Of a DNA stretch of 64,000 bases, positions 1 to 11,543 are shown in pieces. Under the pieces are notes generated by a model. That model had not been told where the DNA came from and did not search any database. It saw nothing but the letters and a program-made list of their open reading frames with translations. Source of the DNA: Primulina eburnea (taxonomy: Eukaryota; Streptophyta; Magnoliopsida; Lamiales; Gesneriaceae); contig NC_133110.1 in NCBI RefSeq assembly GCF_022965805.1, positions 30,190,668 through 30,254,667 on the forward strand. Reading direction: 5' to 3'. Numbering within the stretch: the stretch's first letter is position 1; the number at the start of each line of letters is the position of its first letter. The position numbers were made by a program, and so were the translations under genes.

Positions 1-170
1 CAACTCTAATTCTATCCACGTCGATATGACATCGATTAACAGTAATAGAAGAGCTACTAATCTATCCACATCGATACAATACTGATTAACAGTAATAGAA
101 AAAGCCACCATCCTATCCACATCGATAGCCATACATCCAGTGACAGACTTTGGCACATCCGCCAATACAC

Positions 171-237
171 CATCTTATGACATCGTGCAATGTGCCCGTG
201 GTGATCCCACCACTAACGGCACTTCTGTCATAAGATG
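171..237. other. Long stem-loop in the family D LTR
   Basis: Bases 171-182 (CATCTTATGACA) are perfectly complementary to 226-237 (TGTCATAAGATG). Nested inside are GTGCC/GGCAC (192-196 with 218-222) and GTGGTG/CACCAC (198-203 with 208-213, loop ATCC). The pairing is seen directly. It lies downstream of the TATA box in the element's sense and so would be transcribed. Function is unknown. Comparable stem-loops occupy the equivalent part of families A, B and C. Confidence 0.7.
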
Positions 238-961
238 ACTCCTGTAATACCTGCTGTCTAAAATCAAGAGAAAAAGTATATCAATCAACTCAATGCAAAT
301 ATCAATGCAATAAAGTAAAGTATGTGATTTAGGGAAACCCAAGTCTAAACTGACTCAAGTCGATCTCCCAATACCACATTGACTTATACCTTTCTTTCGT
401 CGGTTTCTGGCTCAGTCAAAGTCCTGAACTCACAATCTGTCTGGTACTGACAATATCAATAATCTCATATCAATATACCAGTCAATTCCATAATAATCTG
501 ATCAATCTGGATTTAATTCAAAATCAACGGTATAACGGTACAATTTCACTATCCCCGTCAATACCAATTCACCAGATAACAGTTACAATCTATAACTCAT
601 ATCCAATACAATCCATAATCCCGCCACAATTCAAATCTGTCCGGTATCAACCGATTATAATCAGAAATTCATAACAATTCCATAATCAGTCTATTTCTTA
701 ATCTGACTTCGATTCTACGATGTCTAACATGTCAAGAACATCATATATGAATCCTATTCAATACTGACAATAGCATAATTTCAAAGCATGTCAAAACGTA
801 GCAAAACTTACGTCAAAGTATAGCATACGCTGATAGGATTGCAATACTGAAGTCAGATTACAATTCAGACGGACGGATTTCGCACAATCTCGATCCTAAA
901 ATTCAAGAACCAAATTTGATGGCGTTTCCTCGATTTCCCGTTTTTCTATTCTTAACAAATG

Positions 962-976
962 TATATATATATATAC
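962..976 (-). promoter_or_regulatory. TATA box of family D LTR
   Basis: An alternating TA run lies immediately downstream, in the minus-strand sense, of the GC-rich U3 repeats. The position and composition match the TATA regions of the other gypsy LTRs in the window. It is a likely core promoter, not experimentally placed. Confidence 0.5.
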
Positions 977-1026
977 ATCTCGTACATGCATCCAGCCACC
1001 CGGCACATTTTCTGATTGCATGCCTC

Positions 1027-1201
1027 GCGCTCGGGCGGTAATAAATTACCGCTCGAGCGTGACCTCCTCTGTCCAACGCTCGGCGTACTACACCTTGGCG
1101 CTCGGGCGGTTAAAACCTACCGCCCGGGCGCCACACATTCTGCCCGAACATTTCCTATGGAGCATTGGCGCTCGGGCGGTCAAGAATCACCGCTCGACGC
1201 C
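1027..1201. repeat. Three GC-rich hairpin modules in U3 of family D
   Basis: Three modules of about 32-36 bp are spaced ~70 bp apart. Each pairs CGCTCGGGCGGT-like and ACCGCYCGAGCG-like arms around a short AT loop: 1028-1059, 1097-1132 and 1167-1201. The second has 14-base arms, GGCGCTCGGGCGGT and ACCGCCCGGGCGCC. They sit just upstream of the TATA stretch. They are CpG-dense, so they could be methylation targets, protein-binding sites or hairpin RNA sources; the sequence does not decide this. Confidence 0.7.
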
Positions 1202-1589
1202 ACACTCTCTGCCCACTTTCTCAAATTTCACATGTACTCTTATTTTCGTGTCCCGATTAATCCTTTCATAATCTTATCAAATTTATAAATCAATAATTAC
1301 AGATTACCAGGATTAAATTTCCGGGCATTACATGCTTCAAACATTGCGGATTTGTTCTTTAGAGAAGTCATTAGGTTGCATGGCATGCCTAGGACTATTG
1401 TTTCTGGTCGCGGTATTAAATTCTTAAGTTACTTTTGGAAGACTTTATGGGCTAAACTTGGCACAAAATTGTTATTTTCTACTACTTGTCATCCTCAAAC
1501 GGATGGACAAACTGAAGTTGTCAATAGAACTTTGGGAACACTTTTGCGTGCTATTCTTAAAAATAATTTGGATTGACATTTCTATAGAC

Positions 1590-4139
1590 TTTATTTTGGG
1601 GTTGCCTAGGACTAAGAAGGGGAGGGATTCTATTTTTGTTGTTGTGGATAGATTCTCTAAGATGGCACATTTTATAGCTTGTCATAAAACCGATGATGCT
1701 TCAAACATTGCGGATTGGTTCTTTAGAGAAGTCGTTAGGTTGAATGGCATGACTAGGACTATTGCTTCTGATCGCGATGTTAAATTCTTGAGTTACTTTT
1801 GGAATACTTTATGGGCTAAACTTGACACAAAATTGTTGTTTTCTACTACTTGTCATCCTCAAACGGAAGGACAAACTGAAGTTGTCAATAGAACTTTGGA
1901 AACACTTTTGCGTGCTATACTTAAAAAGAACTTGGATCGACATTTCTATGGACTTTATTTGGGGGTTTCCTAGGACTAAGAAGGGGAGGGATTCTATTTT
2001 TGTTGTTGTGGATAGATTCTCTAGGATGGCACATTTTATAGCTTGTCATAAAACTGACGATGCTTCAAACATGGCGGATTTGTTCTTTAGATAAGTCGTT
2101 AGGTTGCATGGCATGCCTAGGACTATTGTTTCTGGTCGCGATGTTAAATTCTTGAGTTACTTTTGGGGTAGACTTTATGGTCTAAACTTGGCACAAATTG
2201 TTGTTTTCTACTACTTGTCATCCTCAAACGGATGGACTAACTGAAGTTGTCAATAGAACTTTGGGAACACTTTTGCGTGCTATTCTTAAAAAGAACTTGG
2301 ATTGACATTTCTATGGACTTTATTTTGGGGTTGCCTAAGACTAAGAAGGGGAGGGATTCTATTTTTGTTGTTGTGGATAGATTCTCTAAGATGGCACATT
2401 TTATAGCTTGTCATAAAACCGATGATGCTTCAAACATTGCGGATTTGTTCTTTAGAGAAGTTGTTAGGTTGCATGGAATACCTAGGACTATTGTTTCTGG
2501 TCGCGATGTTAAATTTTTGAGTTACTTTTGGTAGACTTTATGGGCTAAACTTGGCACAAAATTGTTGTTTTCTACTACTTGTCATCCTCAAACGGAAAAA
2601 CAAACTGAAGTTCTCAATTGATCTTTGGGAACACTTTTGCGTGCTATTCTTAAAAAGAATTTGGATTGACATTTCTATGGACTTTATTTTGGGGTTTTCT
2701 AGGACTAAGAAGGGGAGGGATTCTATTTTTGTTGTTGTGGATAGATTTTCTAAGATGGCACATTTTATAGCTTGTCATAAAAAGGATGATGCTTCAAACA
2801 TTGCGGATCTGTTCTATGGATAAGTCGTTAGGTTGCATGGCATGCCTAGGACTATTGTTTCTGGTCGCGATGTTAAATTCTTGAGTTACTTTTGGGGTAG
2901 ACTTTATGGGCTAAACATGGCACAAAATTGTTGTTTTCTACTACTTGTCATCTTCAAACGGATGGACAAACTGAAGTTGTCAATAGAACTTTGGGAACAC
3001 TTTTGCGTGCTATTCTTAAAAAACTTGGATTGACATTTCTATGGAATTTATTTTGGGGTTGCCTAGGACTAAGAAGGGGAGGGATTCTATTTTTCTTGTT
3101 GTGGATAGATTCTCTAAGATGGCACATTTTATAGCTTGTCATAAAGCCGATGATGCTTCAAACATTGCGGATTTGTTCTTTAGAGAAGTCGTTAGGTTGC
3201 ATGGCATGCCTAGGACTATTGTTTCTGGTCGCGATGTTAAATTCTTGAGTTACTTTTGGGGTAGACTTTATGGTCTAAACTTGGAACAAATCGTTGTTTT
3301 CTACTACTTGTCATCCTCAAACGGATGGACTAACTGAAGTTGTCAATAGAACTTTGGGAACACTTTTGCGTGCTATTCTTAAAAAGAACTTGGATTGACA
3401 TTTCTATGTACTTTATTTTGGGGTTGCCTAGGACTAAGAAGGGGAGGGATTCTATTTTTGTTGTTGTGGATAGATTCTCTAAGATGGCACATTTTATAGC
3501 TTGTTATAAAACCGATTATGCTTCAAACATTGCGGATTTGTTCTTTAGAGAAGTTGTTAGGTTGCATGGCATACCTAGGACTATTGTTTCTGGTCGCGAT
3601 GTTAAATTTTTGAGTTACTTTTGGTAGACTTTATGGGCTAAACTTGGCACAAAATTGTTGTTTTCTACTACTTGTCATCCTCAAACGGAAGAACAATCTG
3701 AAGTTCTCAATGGATCTTTGGGAACACTTTTGCGTGCTTTTCTTAAAAAGAATTTGGATTGACATTTCTATGGACTTTATTTTGGGGTTGCCTAGGACTA
3801 AGAAGGGGAGGGATTGTATTTTTGTTGTTCTGGATAGATTTTCTAAGATGGCACATTTTATAGCTTGTCATAAAAAGGATGATGCTTCAAACATTGCGGA
3901 TCTGTTCTTTGGATAAGTCGTTAGGTTGCATGGCATGCCTAGGACTATTGTTTCTGGTCGCGATGTTAAATTCTTGAGTTACTTTTGGGGTAGACTTTAT
4001 GGGCTAAACTTGGCACAAAATTGTTGTTTTCTACTACTTGTCATCTTCAAACGGATGGACAAACTGAAGTTGTCAATAGAACTTTGGGAACACTTTTGCG
4101 TGCTATTCTTAAAAAACTTGGATTGACATTTCTATGGAA
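1590..4139 (+). repeat. Higher-order repeat unit, copy 1 (2,550 bp, seven monomers)
   Basis: Monomer variants recur in the same order exactly 2,550 bp further on; for example the variant with [16 protein letters not shown] at ~1712 returns at ~4262. Copy 1 and copy 2 differ at only a few sites seen by eye (such as 1938, 2597-2600 and 2631), whereas neighbouring monomers differ more. Inside the unit three monomers are themselves repeated with a 1,093-bp shift (2247 to 3340, 2551 to 3644, 2833 to 3926). Unit boundaries are arbitrary because the array is continuous. Confidence 0.88.
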
Positions 4140-6689
4140 TTTATTTTGGGGTTGCCTAGGACTAAGAAGGGGAGGGATTCTATTTTTGTTGTTGTGGATA
4201 GATTCTCTAAGATGGCACATTTTATAGCTTGTCATAAAACCGATGATGCTTCAAACATTGCGGATTGGTTCTTTAGAGAAGTCGTTAGGTTGAATGGCAT
4301 GACTAGGACTATTGCTTCTGATCGCGATGTTAAATTCTTGAGTTACTTTTGGAATACTTTATGGGCTAAACTTGACACAAAATTGTTGTTTTCTACTACT
4401 TGTCATCCTCAAACGGAAGGACAAACTGAAGTTGTCAATAGAACTTTGGAAACACTTTTGCGTGCTATACTTAAAAAGAACTTGGATTGACATTTCTATG
4501 GACTTTATTTGGGGGTTTCCTAGGACTAAGAAGGGGAGGGATTCTATTTTTGTTGTTGTGGATAGATTCTCTAGGATGGCACATTTTATAGCTTGTCATA
4601 AAACTGACGATGCTTCAAACATGGCGGATTTGTTCTTTAGATAAGTCGTTAGGTTGCATGGCATGCCTAGGACTATTGTTTCTGGTCGCGATGTTAAATT
4701 CTTGAGTTACTTTTGGGGTAGACTTTATGGTCTAAACTTGGCACAAATTGTTGTTTTCTACTACTTGTCATCCTCAAACGGATGGACTAACTGAAGTTGT
4801 CAATAGAACTTTGGGAACACTTTTGCGTGCTATTCTTAAAAAGAACTTGGATTGACATTTCTATGGACTTTATTTTGGGGTTGCCTAAGACTAAGAAGGG
4901 GAGGGATTCTATTTTTGTTGTTGTGGATAGATTCTCTAAGATGGCACATTTTATAGCTTGTCATAAAACCGATGATGCTTCAAACATTGCGGATTTGTTC
5001 TTTAGAGAAGTTGTTAGGTTGCATGGAATACCTAGGACTATTGTTTCTGGTCGCGATGTTAAATTTTTGAGTTACTTTTGGTAGACTTTATGGGCTAAAC
5101 TTGGCACAAAATTGTTGTTTTCTACTACTTGTCATCCTCAAACGGAAGAACAAACTGAAGTTCTCAATGGATCTTTGGGAACACTTTTGCGTGCTATTCT
5201 TAAAAAGAATTTGGATTGACATTTCTATGGACTTTATTTTGGGGTTTTCTAGGACTAAGAAGGGGAGGGATTCTATTTTTGTTGTTGTGGATAGATTTTC
5301 TAAGATGGCACATTTTATAGCTTGTCATAAAAAGGATGATGCTTCAAACATTGCGGATCTGTTCTATGGATAAGTCGTTAGGTTGCATGGCATGCCTAGG
5401 ACTATTGTTTCTGGTCGCGATGTTAAATTCTTGAGTTACTTTTGGGGTAGACTTTATGGGCTAAACATGGCACAAAATTGTTGTTTTCTACTACTTGTCA
5501 TCTTCAAACGGATGGACAAACTGAAGTTGTCAATAGAACTTTGGGAACACTTTTGCGTGCTATTCTTAAAAAACTTGGATTGACATTTCTATGGAATTTA
5601 TTTTGGGGTTGCCTAGGACTAAGAAGGGGAGGGATTCTATTTTTCTTGTTGTGGATAGATTCTCTAAGATGGCACATTTTATAGCTTGTCATAAAGCCGA
5701 TGATGCTTCAAACATTGCGGATTTGTTCTTTAGAGAAGTCGTTAGGTTGCATGGCATGCCTAGGACTATTGTTTCTGGTCGCGATGTTAAATTCTTGAGT
5801 TACTTTTGGGGTAGACTTTATGGTCTAAACTTGGAACAAATCGTTGTTTTCTACTACTTGTCATCCTCAAACGGATGGACTAACTGAAGTTGTCAATAGA
5901 ACTTTGGGAACACTTTTGCGTGCTATTCTTAAAAAGAACTTGGATTGACATTTCTATGTACTTTATTTTGGGGTTGCCTAGGACTAAGAAGGGGAGGGAT
6001 TCTATTTTTGTTGTTGTGGATAGATTCTCTAAGATGGCACATTTTATAGCTTGTTATAAAACCGATTATGCTTCAAACATTGCGGATTTGTTCTTTAGAG
6101 AAGTTGTTAGGTTGCATGGCATACCTAGGACTATTGTTTCTGGTCGCGATGTTAAATTTTTGAGTTACTTTTGGTAGACTTTATGGGCTAAACTTGGCAC
6201 AAAATTGTTGTTTTCTACTACTTGTCATCCTCAAACGGAAGAACAATCTGAAGTTCTCAATGGATCTTTGGGAACACTTTTGCGTGCTTTTCTTAAAAAG
6301 AATTTGGATTGACATTTCTATGGACTTTATTTTGGGGTTGCCTAGGACTAAGAAGGGGAGGGATTGTATTTTTGTTGTTCTGGATAGATTTTCTAAGATG
6401 GCACATTTTATAGCTTGTCATAAAAAGGATGATGCTTCAAACATTGCGGATCTGTTCTTTGGATAAGTCGTTAGGTTGCATGGCATGCCTAGGACTATTG
6501 TTTCTGGTCGCGATGTTAAATTCTTGAGTTACTTTTGGGGTAGACTTTATGGGCTAAACTTGGCACAAAATTGTTGTTTTCTACTACTTGTCATCTTCAA
6601 ACGGATGGACAAACTGAAGTTGTCAATAGAACTTTGGGAACACTTTTGCGTGCTATTCTTAAAAAACTTGGATTGACATTTCTATGGAA
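4140..6689 (+). repeat. Higher-order repeat unit, copy 2
   Basis: Second copy of the seven-monomer unit, in register with copy 1 at +2,550 bp throughout. A third repeat begins at 6690 and matches the start of the unit until ~6815. There it switches to a different monomer type carrying [19 protein letters not shown], and it is cut by RE2 at 7132. Confidence 0.88.
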
Positions 6690-7127
6690 TTTATTTTGGG
6701 GTTGCCTAGGACTAAGAAGGGGAGGGATTCTATTTTTGTTGTTGTGGATAGATTCTCTAAGATGGCACATTTTATAGCTTGTCATAAAACCGATGATGCT
6801 TCAAACATTGCGGATTTGTTCTTTAGAGAAGTCGCTAGGTTTCATGGCATGCCTAGGACTATTGTTTCTGGTCGCGATGTTAAATTCTTTAGTTACTTTT
6901 GGAATACTTTATGGTCTAAACTTGGCACAAAATTGTTGGTTTCTACTACTTGTCATCCTCAATCGGATGGACAAACTGAATTTGTCAACAGAACTTTGGG
7001 AACAATTTTGCGTGCTATTCTTAAAAAGAACTTGGATTGACATTTCTATGACTTTATTTTGGGGTTGCCTAGGACTAAGAAGGGGATGGATTCTATTTTT
7101 GTTGTTGTGGATAGATTCTCTAAGATG

Positions 7128-7132
7128 GCACA
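7128..7132. repeat. Target-site duplication of RE2, left copy (GCACA)
   Basis: GCACA precedes the LTR end at 7133, and the same five bases follow the other LTR end at 29403-29407. Removing one copy and everything between restores the continuous satellite phrase around GATGGCACATTTTATAGC. This shows that the two satellite blocks were once adjacent. Confidence 0.95.
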
Positions 7133-7457
7133 TGTGGGGACCCGGACGCTGATCTTTCTTCTTAATCATCTTTGGGATTTAATTATCAATTAAGATAAAA
7201 CAGGGTCTAAAAATTTTTCTTTTAAAATATAAGTGCGGAAGGTAATGGCATCTAAATAATATACATATCTGTATAAAATACATTCCAGTATTAAAATTTC
7301 TACAATCTAATCTAAGGTTCAACTACTAAAATTCAAGTAATAAAACCAAGTCTACTGTAAGTCCGGAATCACCACGCTAAACTCGTCTTCTCTCATCGTC
7401 ATCTTGACCCCGATCCTTCCCCACTTGTTGTCATGCACACATACAAAACAAGACAAC
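7133..7457 (-). repeat. Truncated 3' LTR of RE2
   Basis: Matches the first ~325 bp of the LTR at 10605 and then jumps from ...AGCCGGA directly to the internal CTCCCCCTCTTAGATCTGAG. In RE10 that internal sequence lies immediately inside the LTR, at 54479 onward. The remaining ~1.75 kb of this LTR, including U3 and promoter, is deleted. Confidence 0.85.
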
Positions 7458-10003
7458 AGCCGGAGTTTTCTCCCCCTCTTAGATCTGAGTTCGTCCTCGA
7501 ACTCACAAGCAATCAATCCAAATTTATCAGAAGAAATATATAACAGAGTTTAACATCCAAACTCATCTCACTAACATCATTCTGTGGTGTCTTTCTTTGG
7601 TCAATCTCTGATTCTAATCTGAATTCAAAATTTAAGAATTATAATATCATAATCCTTTTTCAACTTGTTCTAGCCGAATCAATCCCGCATTACTGGCTAT
7701 ACAACATCCGTATATGCCAATCTGCAGTTTATAACCAAACAATCCCACCTGTAGTTGTTATCCCATCGGTTTATCCCAATCTAGGACATAATCAATCTTC
7801 ATCTTCCAATACCAATCGTCATCATCCGACATTGGTTTATTAAATCTGTCCATTCTGAATTATCTCAATAACTATTGTCATACAGTAAGTCACACAATGA
7901 CAATAATCTATATAAACTAGTACCAATATCCGGTACTAATGCTTCTACAAATATCTGTCAATATCTGGTAATACACTCTGACTACCTGTCAGTCTGTAAT
8001 AATTTGTACAAGAGAGTTTATGATATAATCTATCACAAGTACAACTCCATCAAAATCACCACCTAATATCATCTAATTCATCATTCTAGCCAATCTGACT
8101 ATTTCTTTGACAGCGATCTCCGTCATCTGATTTTGTTTGTACGTAATCTGGTACAAACTGATAGATATAGATTGAGTACTCTGTCAATCATAATCATATC
8201 ATATCAAAATCTAAAAAAAATGGCGGTATTGTCATTACGAAAGCCATAGAAATGTACTCCCATTTCTATTCAGAAATATACAAATTCTGTAATACTCTTC
8301 TGATTTCTATCTTTTTGGCTTCTTCTGTTAGCAATTCAGACTTATCAGTACCATGTCTGCCAACATTTCTGTACAAATTCTGTTATAACCGATCTAATCT
8401 GTTTATATCATACCTGTCTGTTCAAATATCATACATTCACAATCACCTGAATGAAAACTGAATCCATTACTGTGCATTTCTGACACTATCTGTGCTTTCA
8501 GATTCAAACTATTCTATATAAACAATTCAGTTAATAACATAAAATAAAGAAGAAATACCTACCTGACATTCGGCTCTGACTATAGATATCAAATTCTGTT
8601 ATACAATTCTGAAACATTCTGATATCACAAGATAATCAATCTGATAAAAACACAAATCACCTATCGGTTGCTCTGATCGAAACTCTGTCCTGATTATCGA
8701 AATACAATTCTGAGCATTCTGATCACATTTCTGAACTGTTGCAACTCTCAACTGTTTACAATATGCTGTATCAAACATACATGTAAACCACAGTAATATC
8801 AATCAGATTCGAAATACAAACAACCTATACAGATCTAGTGAGTTTAAGAAACTCATAAAACAGCAATTTCTGGCAATACTGATAATTCTGACTACTGATC
8901 AATCTTCACAGTGCCCAAATCATCTGCCATATCTCATCTGCAAATAGAATATGCTCCCAAAAAATATAAGATGTCTCAAATACTAATTTAGATCAATCCC
9001 AATACGCAAGTAGATATAACATAATAAGGGAATAAGAGAATAAGAAACTCTGTAAAACTCAGCAATTCTGACTTCCTGACATTTCTGCTAATTCTGATAT
9101 ATCTGTTACCTGTGTCTTTTACAGTCGCTGATTTCCGTCTCAACTGTGCAAATAAATCGGTATACAAACTGCAGATATCACATATTCTGAATACAATCTA
9201 TTTCAATTATGATTCATACCTGACTAATTTCTGTATACAATAATCATAGTTCTCTAAATATTCAATAAAATCTTCAAATATTCCATTTAATCAATCAGAT
9301 GCTGTTAATATATCAAATATCATAGATATAACATGCATAAAATCATCAGAATATCCCTGAATCTAAGAGTTAGCAATCTGTACCCTTCTATTAATCTTCA
9401 ATATCATTCTGTACTGAATTCTAGTCTATAACCATTACCTGGTATTGATTCAATTCTGAAATCTACTTTTCTGATATCCAACACATCTGAAATTTTATCT
9501 AGGCAAACACCAGTCAACTAATACATTACGGGCAAATCTGTCACCGTTAGACTCGATTTCAGTAAATCTACCAAACACATAAGGATACCATCTGTTCCTT
9601 TCTGTGATAATCGAGTCATAACAGTACAATGATCTAAGGAATTCTGGATCTAGAATCCTCATTTCTCAACTAGATCTGATCTTAATCCTACCATTTCTGG
9701 AACACATTCCACAATATTTCTGTACTTGTTTAGCATTACATGTCAATAATGAAATCGAAATCATATAACACAAGTACATCATAATCTAACCCAATCTCGG
9801 GTTCATTTCACTGTAGTATATAATATGTCACATAAATCTCTTATATCAACATATTCCTCAACAACCAAGGAATCAATACTACAGTATACACAGACCCCAC
9901 AAACATAGCATATCACCATGCTACTCAATCACAGATACTCATGAAGAATGCATTAGTACATATCAATACGTATGCAATATAATCATAAAAGAGTAGTACC
10001 TGT
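7458..10003 (-). other. Pol-less internal region of RE2
   Basis: About 2.5 kb with no credible coding frame. It starts at the polypurine tract side (CTCCCCCTCT, reversed) and runs to the gag remnant. Composition is odd: the plus strand is rich in short ATTCTG, TTCTGA and CAATCTG motifs every 10-30 bases and poor in CpG. The same sequence fills RE10 at 54475-56960, so it is a heritable part of the family and not random decay. In an autonomous gypsy element pol would lie here. No similarity to protease, RT or integrase is visible. Its origin is unknown. Confidence 0.75.
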
Positions 10004-10053
10004 TGAAAATTCTGGGTCTGTTCTTCTGTCATTACCACCAATGACTTTGCTCT

Positions 10054-10589
10054 TTAAGATCTTCGAAAATGTTTCTGAGGACAAACTTTAGCAAAGTGTC
10101 CCGTCTGCTTACAGTAATTGCACTTCCCAAGCACTCCCTGACATTGTTCTGTGGAGTGTCTCCCTCCACAAGTCCTGCAATATACTCCGGTATAGCTCGG
10201 ACCAGGACTGCTAGAACTAGAGGAATCACTTCCTAACTTCTTAAACTGTTTCTTTTGAATTTTCAAAAGTTCTTTTTCCTTACCACTACGACTGCCAATA
10301 TCTACCTGGAAGGCAGTTGCTGTGCAGTCTGTTCTGGAAGAGCATACGATGCTCTCTGTTGTCTTATCAGAACCGTTTCTGCTCTTTTAGCTCTATTCAA
10401 GGTATCCGCAAAACTACTTGATTGCTTCACATTCACCAACGTACGTATTTCTGGATTCAATCCTTGAATGAACTGACTAGAAATAGCATAATCATTTCTA
10501 GCCATAAGAGGGGCAAAACGTAACAAGGTGAAGAAATGTGCCAAGTATTCATCAATTTTTTCTTCCAGAAATTCTGAAGAAATTCGCAT
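10054..10589 (-). pseudogene. gag: gag remnant of RE2
   Basis: Two overlapping-frame pieces on the minus strand. 10589-10302 resembles the capsid end of the family C Gag (AHFFTLLRFAPLMARND, FIQGLNPEIRTLVN, LNRAKRAE). 10266-10054 carries a serine-rich linker and two zinc knuckles, CRTCGGRHSTEQC (CX2CX3HX4C) and CNYCKQTGHFAKVC (CX2CX4HX4C), then stops after HFRRS. The N-terminal half of gag, the start codon and the PBS are missing, replaced by a junction just before 10605. The frame break lies between 10266 and 10302. Confidence 0.85.
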
Positions 10590-11235
10590 GTCTCTATATC
10601 CTGTTGTGGGGACCCGGACGCTGATCTTTCTTCTTAATCATCTTAGGGATTTAATTATCAATTAAGATAAAACAGGGTCTAAAAATTTTTCTTTTAAAAT
10701 ATAAGTGCGGAAGGTAATGGCATCTAAATAATATACATATCTGTATAAAATACATTCCAGTATTAAAATTTCTACAATCTAATCTAAGGTTCAACTACTA
10801 AAATTCAAGTAATAAAACCAAGTCTACTGTAAGTCCGGAATCACCACGCTAAAATCGTCTTCTCTCATCGTCATCTTGACCCCGATCCTTCCCCACCTGT
10901 TGTCATGCACACATACAAAACAAGACAACAGCCGGATAACTCCGGTGAGAATAAATCCCAGTATAAAACATGGTAAGCATGTATATAAATAAACTACTTC
11001 ATAAAACATGCCGTCATGTAGAAACACAATATATTTCATAATCTATGAAATTAAGCATGCAACTCAAATCAGATAAACATGCATATAAACCATCTAACTC
11101 ATAAAAACATGCTAGCACAACTGAAAGCAATAACGATGGGTCCCATGATCTGGGAGCCACATCCATGTAGGCATGCAGTCCTAATCAAATCATATATAGA
11201 CTCGATTCAATCTATAACTCTAGGGATCCCGGTGT

Positions 11236-11294
11236 GAATAAGAAGTCACTGACTGTCACCTACCCTACCAATCGAGGTGCTGCACGTCTTATTC
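11236..11294. other. R/U5 stem-loop of family A1 (GAATAAGA stem)
   Basis: GAATAAGA (11236-11243) pairs with TCTTATTC (11287-11294). Between them CACCT and AGGTG form a second stem. The same two-tier arrangement is in RE9 (43124-43182), RE10 (53034-53088, 58883-58937) and the RE9 3' LTR. Preservation between distinct LTR families suggests a selected RNA or DNA structure, which is an inference. Confidence 0.6.
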
Positions 11295-11517
11295 CTAGAC
11301 TTCGGCCTGATCTGTATCCACATCTACAATAGGAGAGTGAATCTTCCCCTAAGCTGTGATATCACCGAACGTCTAGAAGTCTCGCTGATCTGTCAAGACT
11401 TTCCTATCTTAAATGCAATGAATATAAATCTATGAACAAAGCATTAACATATCAGCATATAAACAAAGCATATGCATATCAGAATATACAATAATCTAGT
11501 ATGTGATTTTGTTGGGA

Positions 11518-11543
11518 AACTCAAATAGGATCTTATTTGAGTT
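11518..11543. other. Perfect 10-bp hairpin in family A1 LTR
   Basis: AACTCAAATA, loop GGATCT, TATTTGAGTT. The matching hairpin in family C (42824-42847) is ACTCAAATG, loop AGATCA, CATTTGAGT. The closing pair of the loop has changed from A-T to G-C with pairing kept, a compensating change. Confidence 0.65.

Larger units (their letters stand above)
1..1332 (-). mobile_element. Partial gypsy LTR, family D, cut by the window edge
   Basis: The minus-strand LTR begins at 1332 with TGTAATGCCCGG and runs leftward out of the window. At 1332/1333 it abuts the integrase-derived satellite, so it was inserted into that array. The other end and the second target duplication are not visible. Its layout matches the other gypsy LTRs here: U3 with GC-rich inverted repeats (1027-1201), a TATA stretch (962-976), then a transcribed part with a long stem-loop (171-237). 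No coding sequence is seen. The short open frames across 1016-1288 are produced by the GC-rich repeats. Assignment to gypsy is inferred from shared LTR termini and architecture, because no internal region is present. Confidence 0.75.
1333..7132 (+). repeat. Integrase-derived satellite array, block 1
   Basis: About 16 head-to-tail monomers of ~364-365 bp. Translated in the right frames, each monomer reads as a gypsy integrase core: [19 protein letters not shown], then [56 protein letters not shown] and AILKKNLD. The end of one monomer joins the start of the next through TTGGATTGACATT. Monomer length is not a multiple of three, so the frame changes at each junction and no long protein is possible. 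Most copies read SGRD where the family has the catalytic SDRD. The flanking RT, zinc-binding and C-terminal integrase parts are absent. The array therefore behaves as satellite DNA, not as genes. It ends at 7132, where RE2 was inserted. Confidence 0.92.

Noticed and set aside
1333..7132. Reading the integrase array as nested retrotransposon insertions
   Set aside because: No LTR, PBS, PPT or other gag-pol segments occur between copies, and periodicity is exact. It is a tandem repeat.
1352..7169. Many 60-170-codon frames reading integrase-like phrases, plus minus-strand 62-codon frames ([12 protein letters not shown]...)
   Set aside because: They are frames of the satellite monomer that end at each junction because the monomer length shifts the frame. 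The minus ones are antisense shadows. None can encode a whole integrase.
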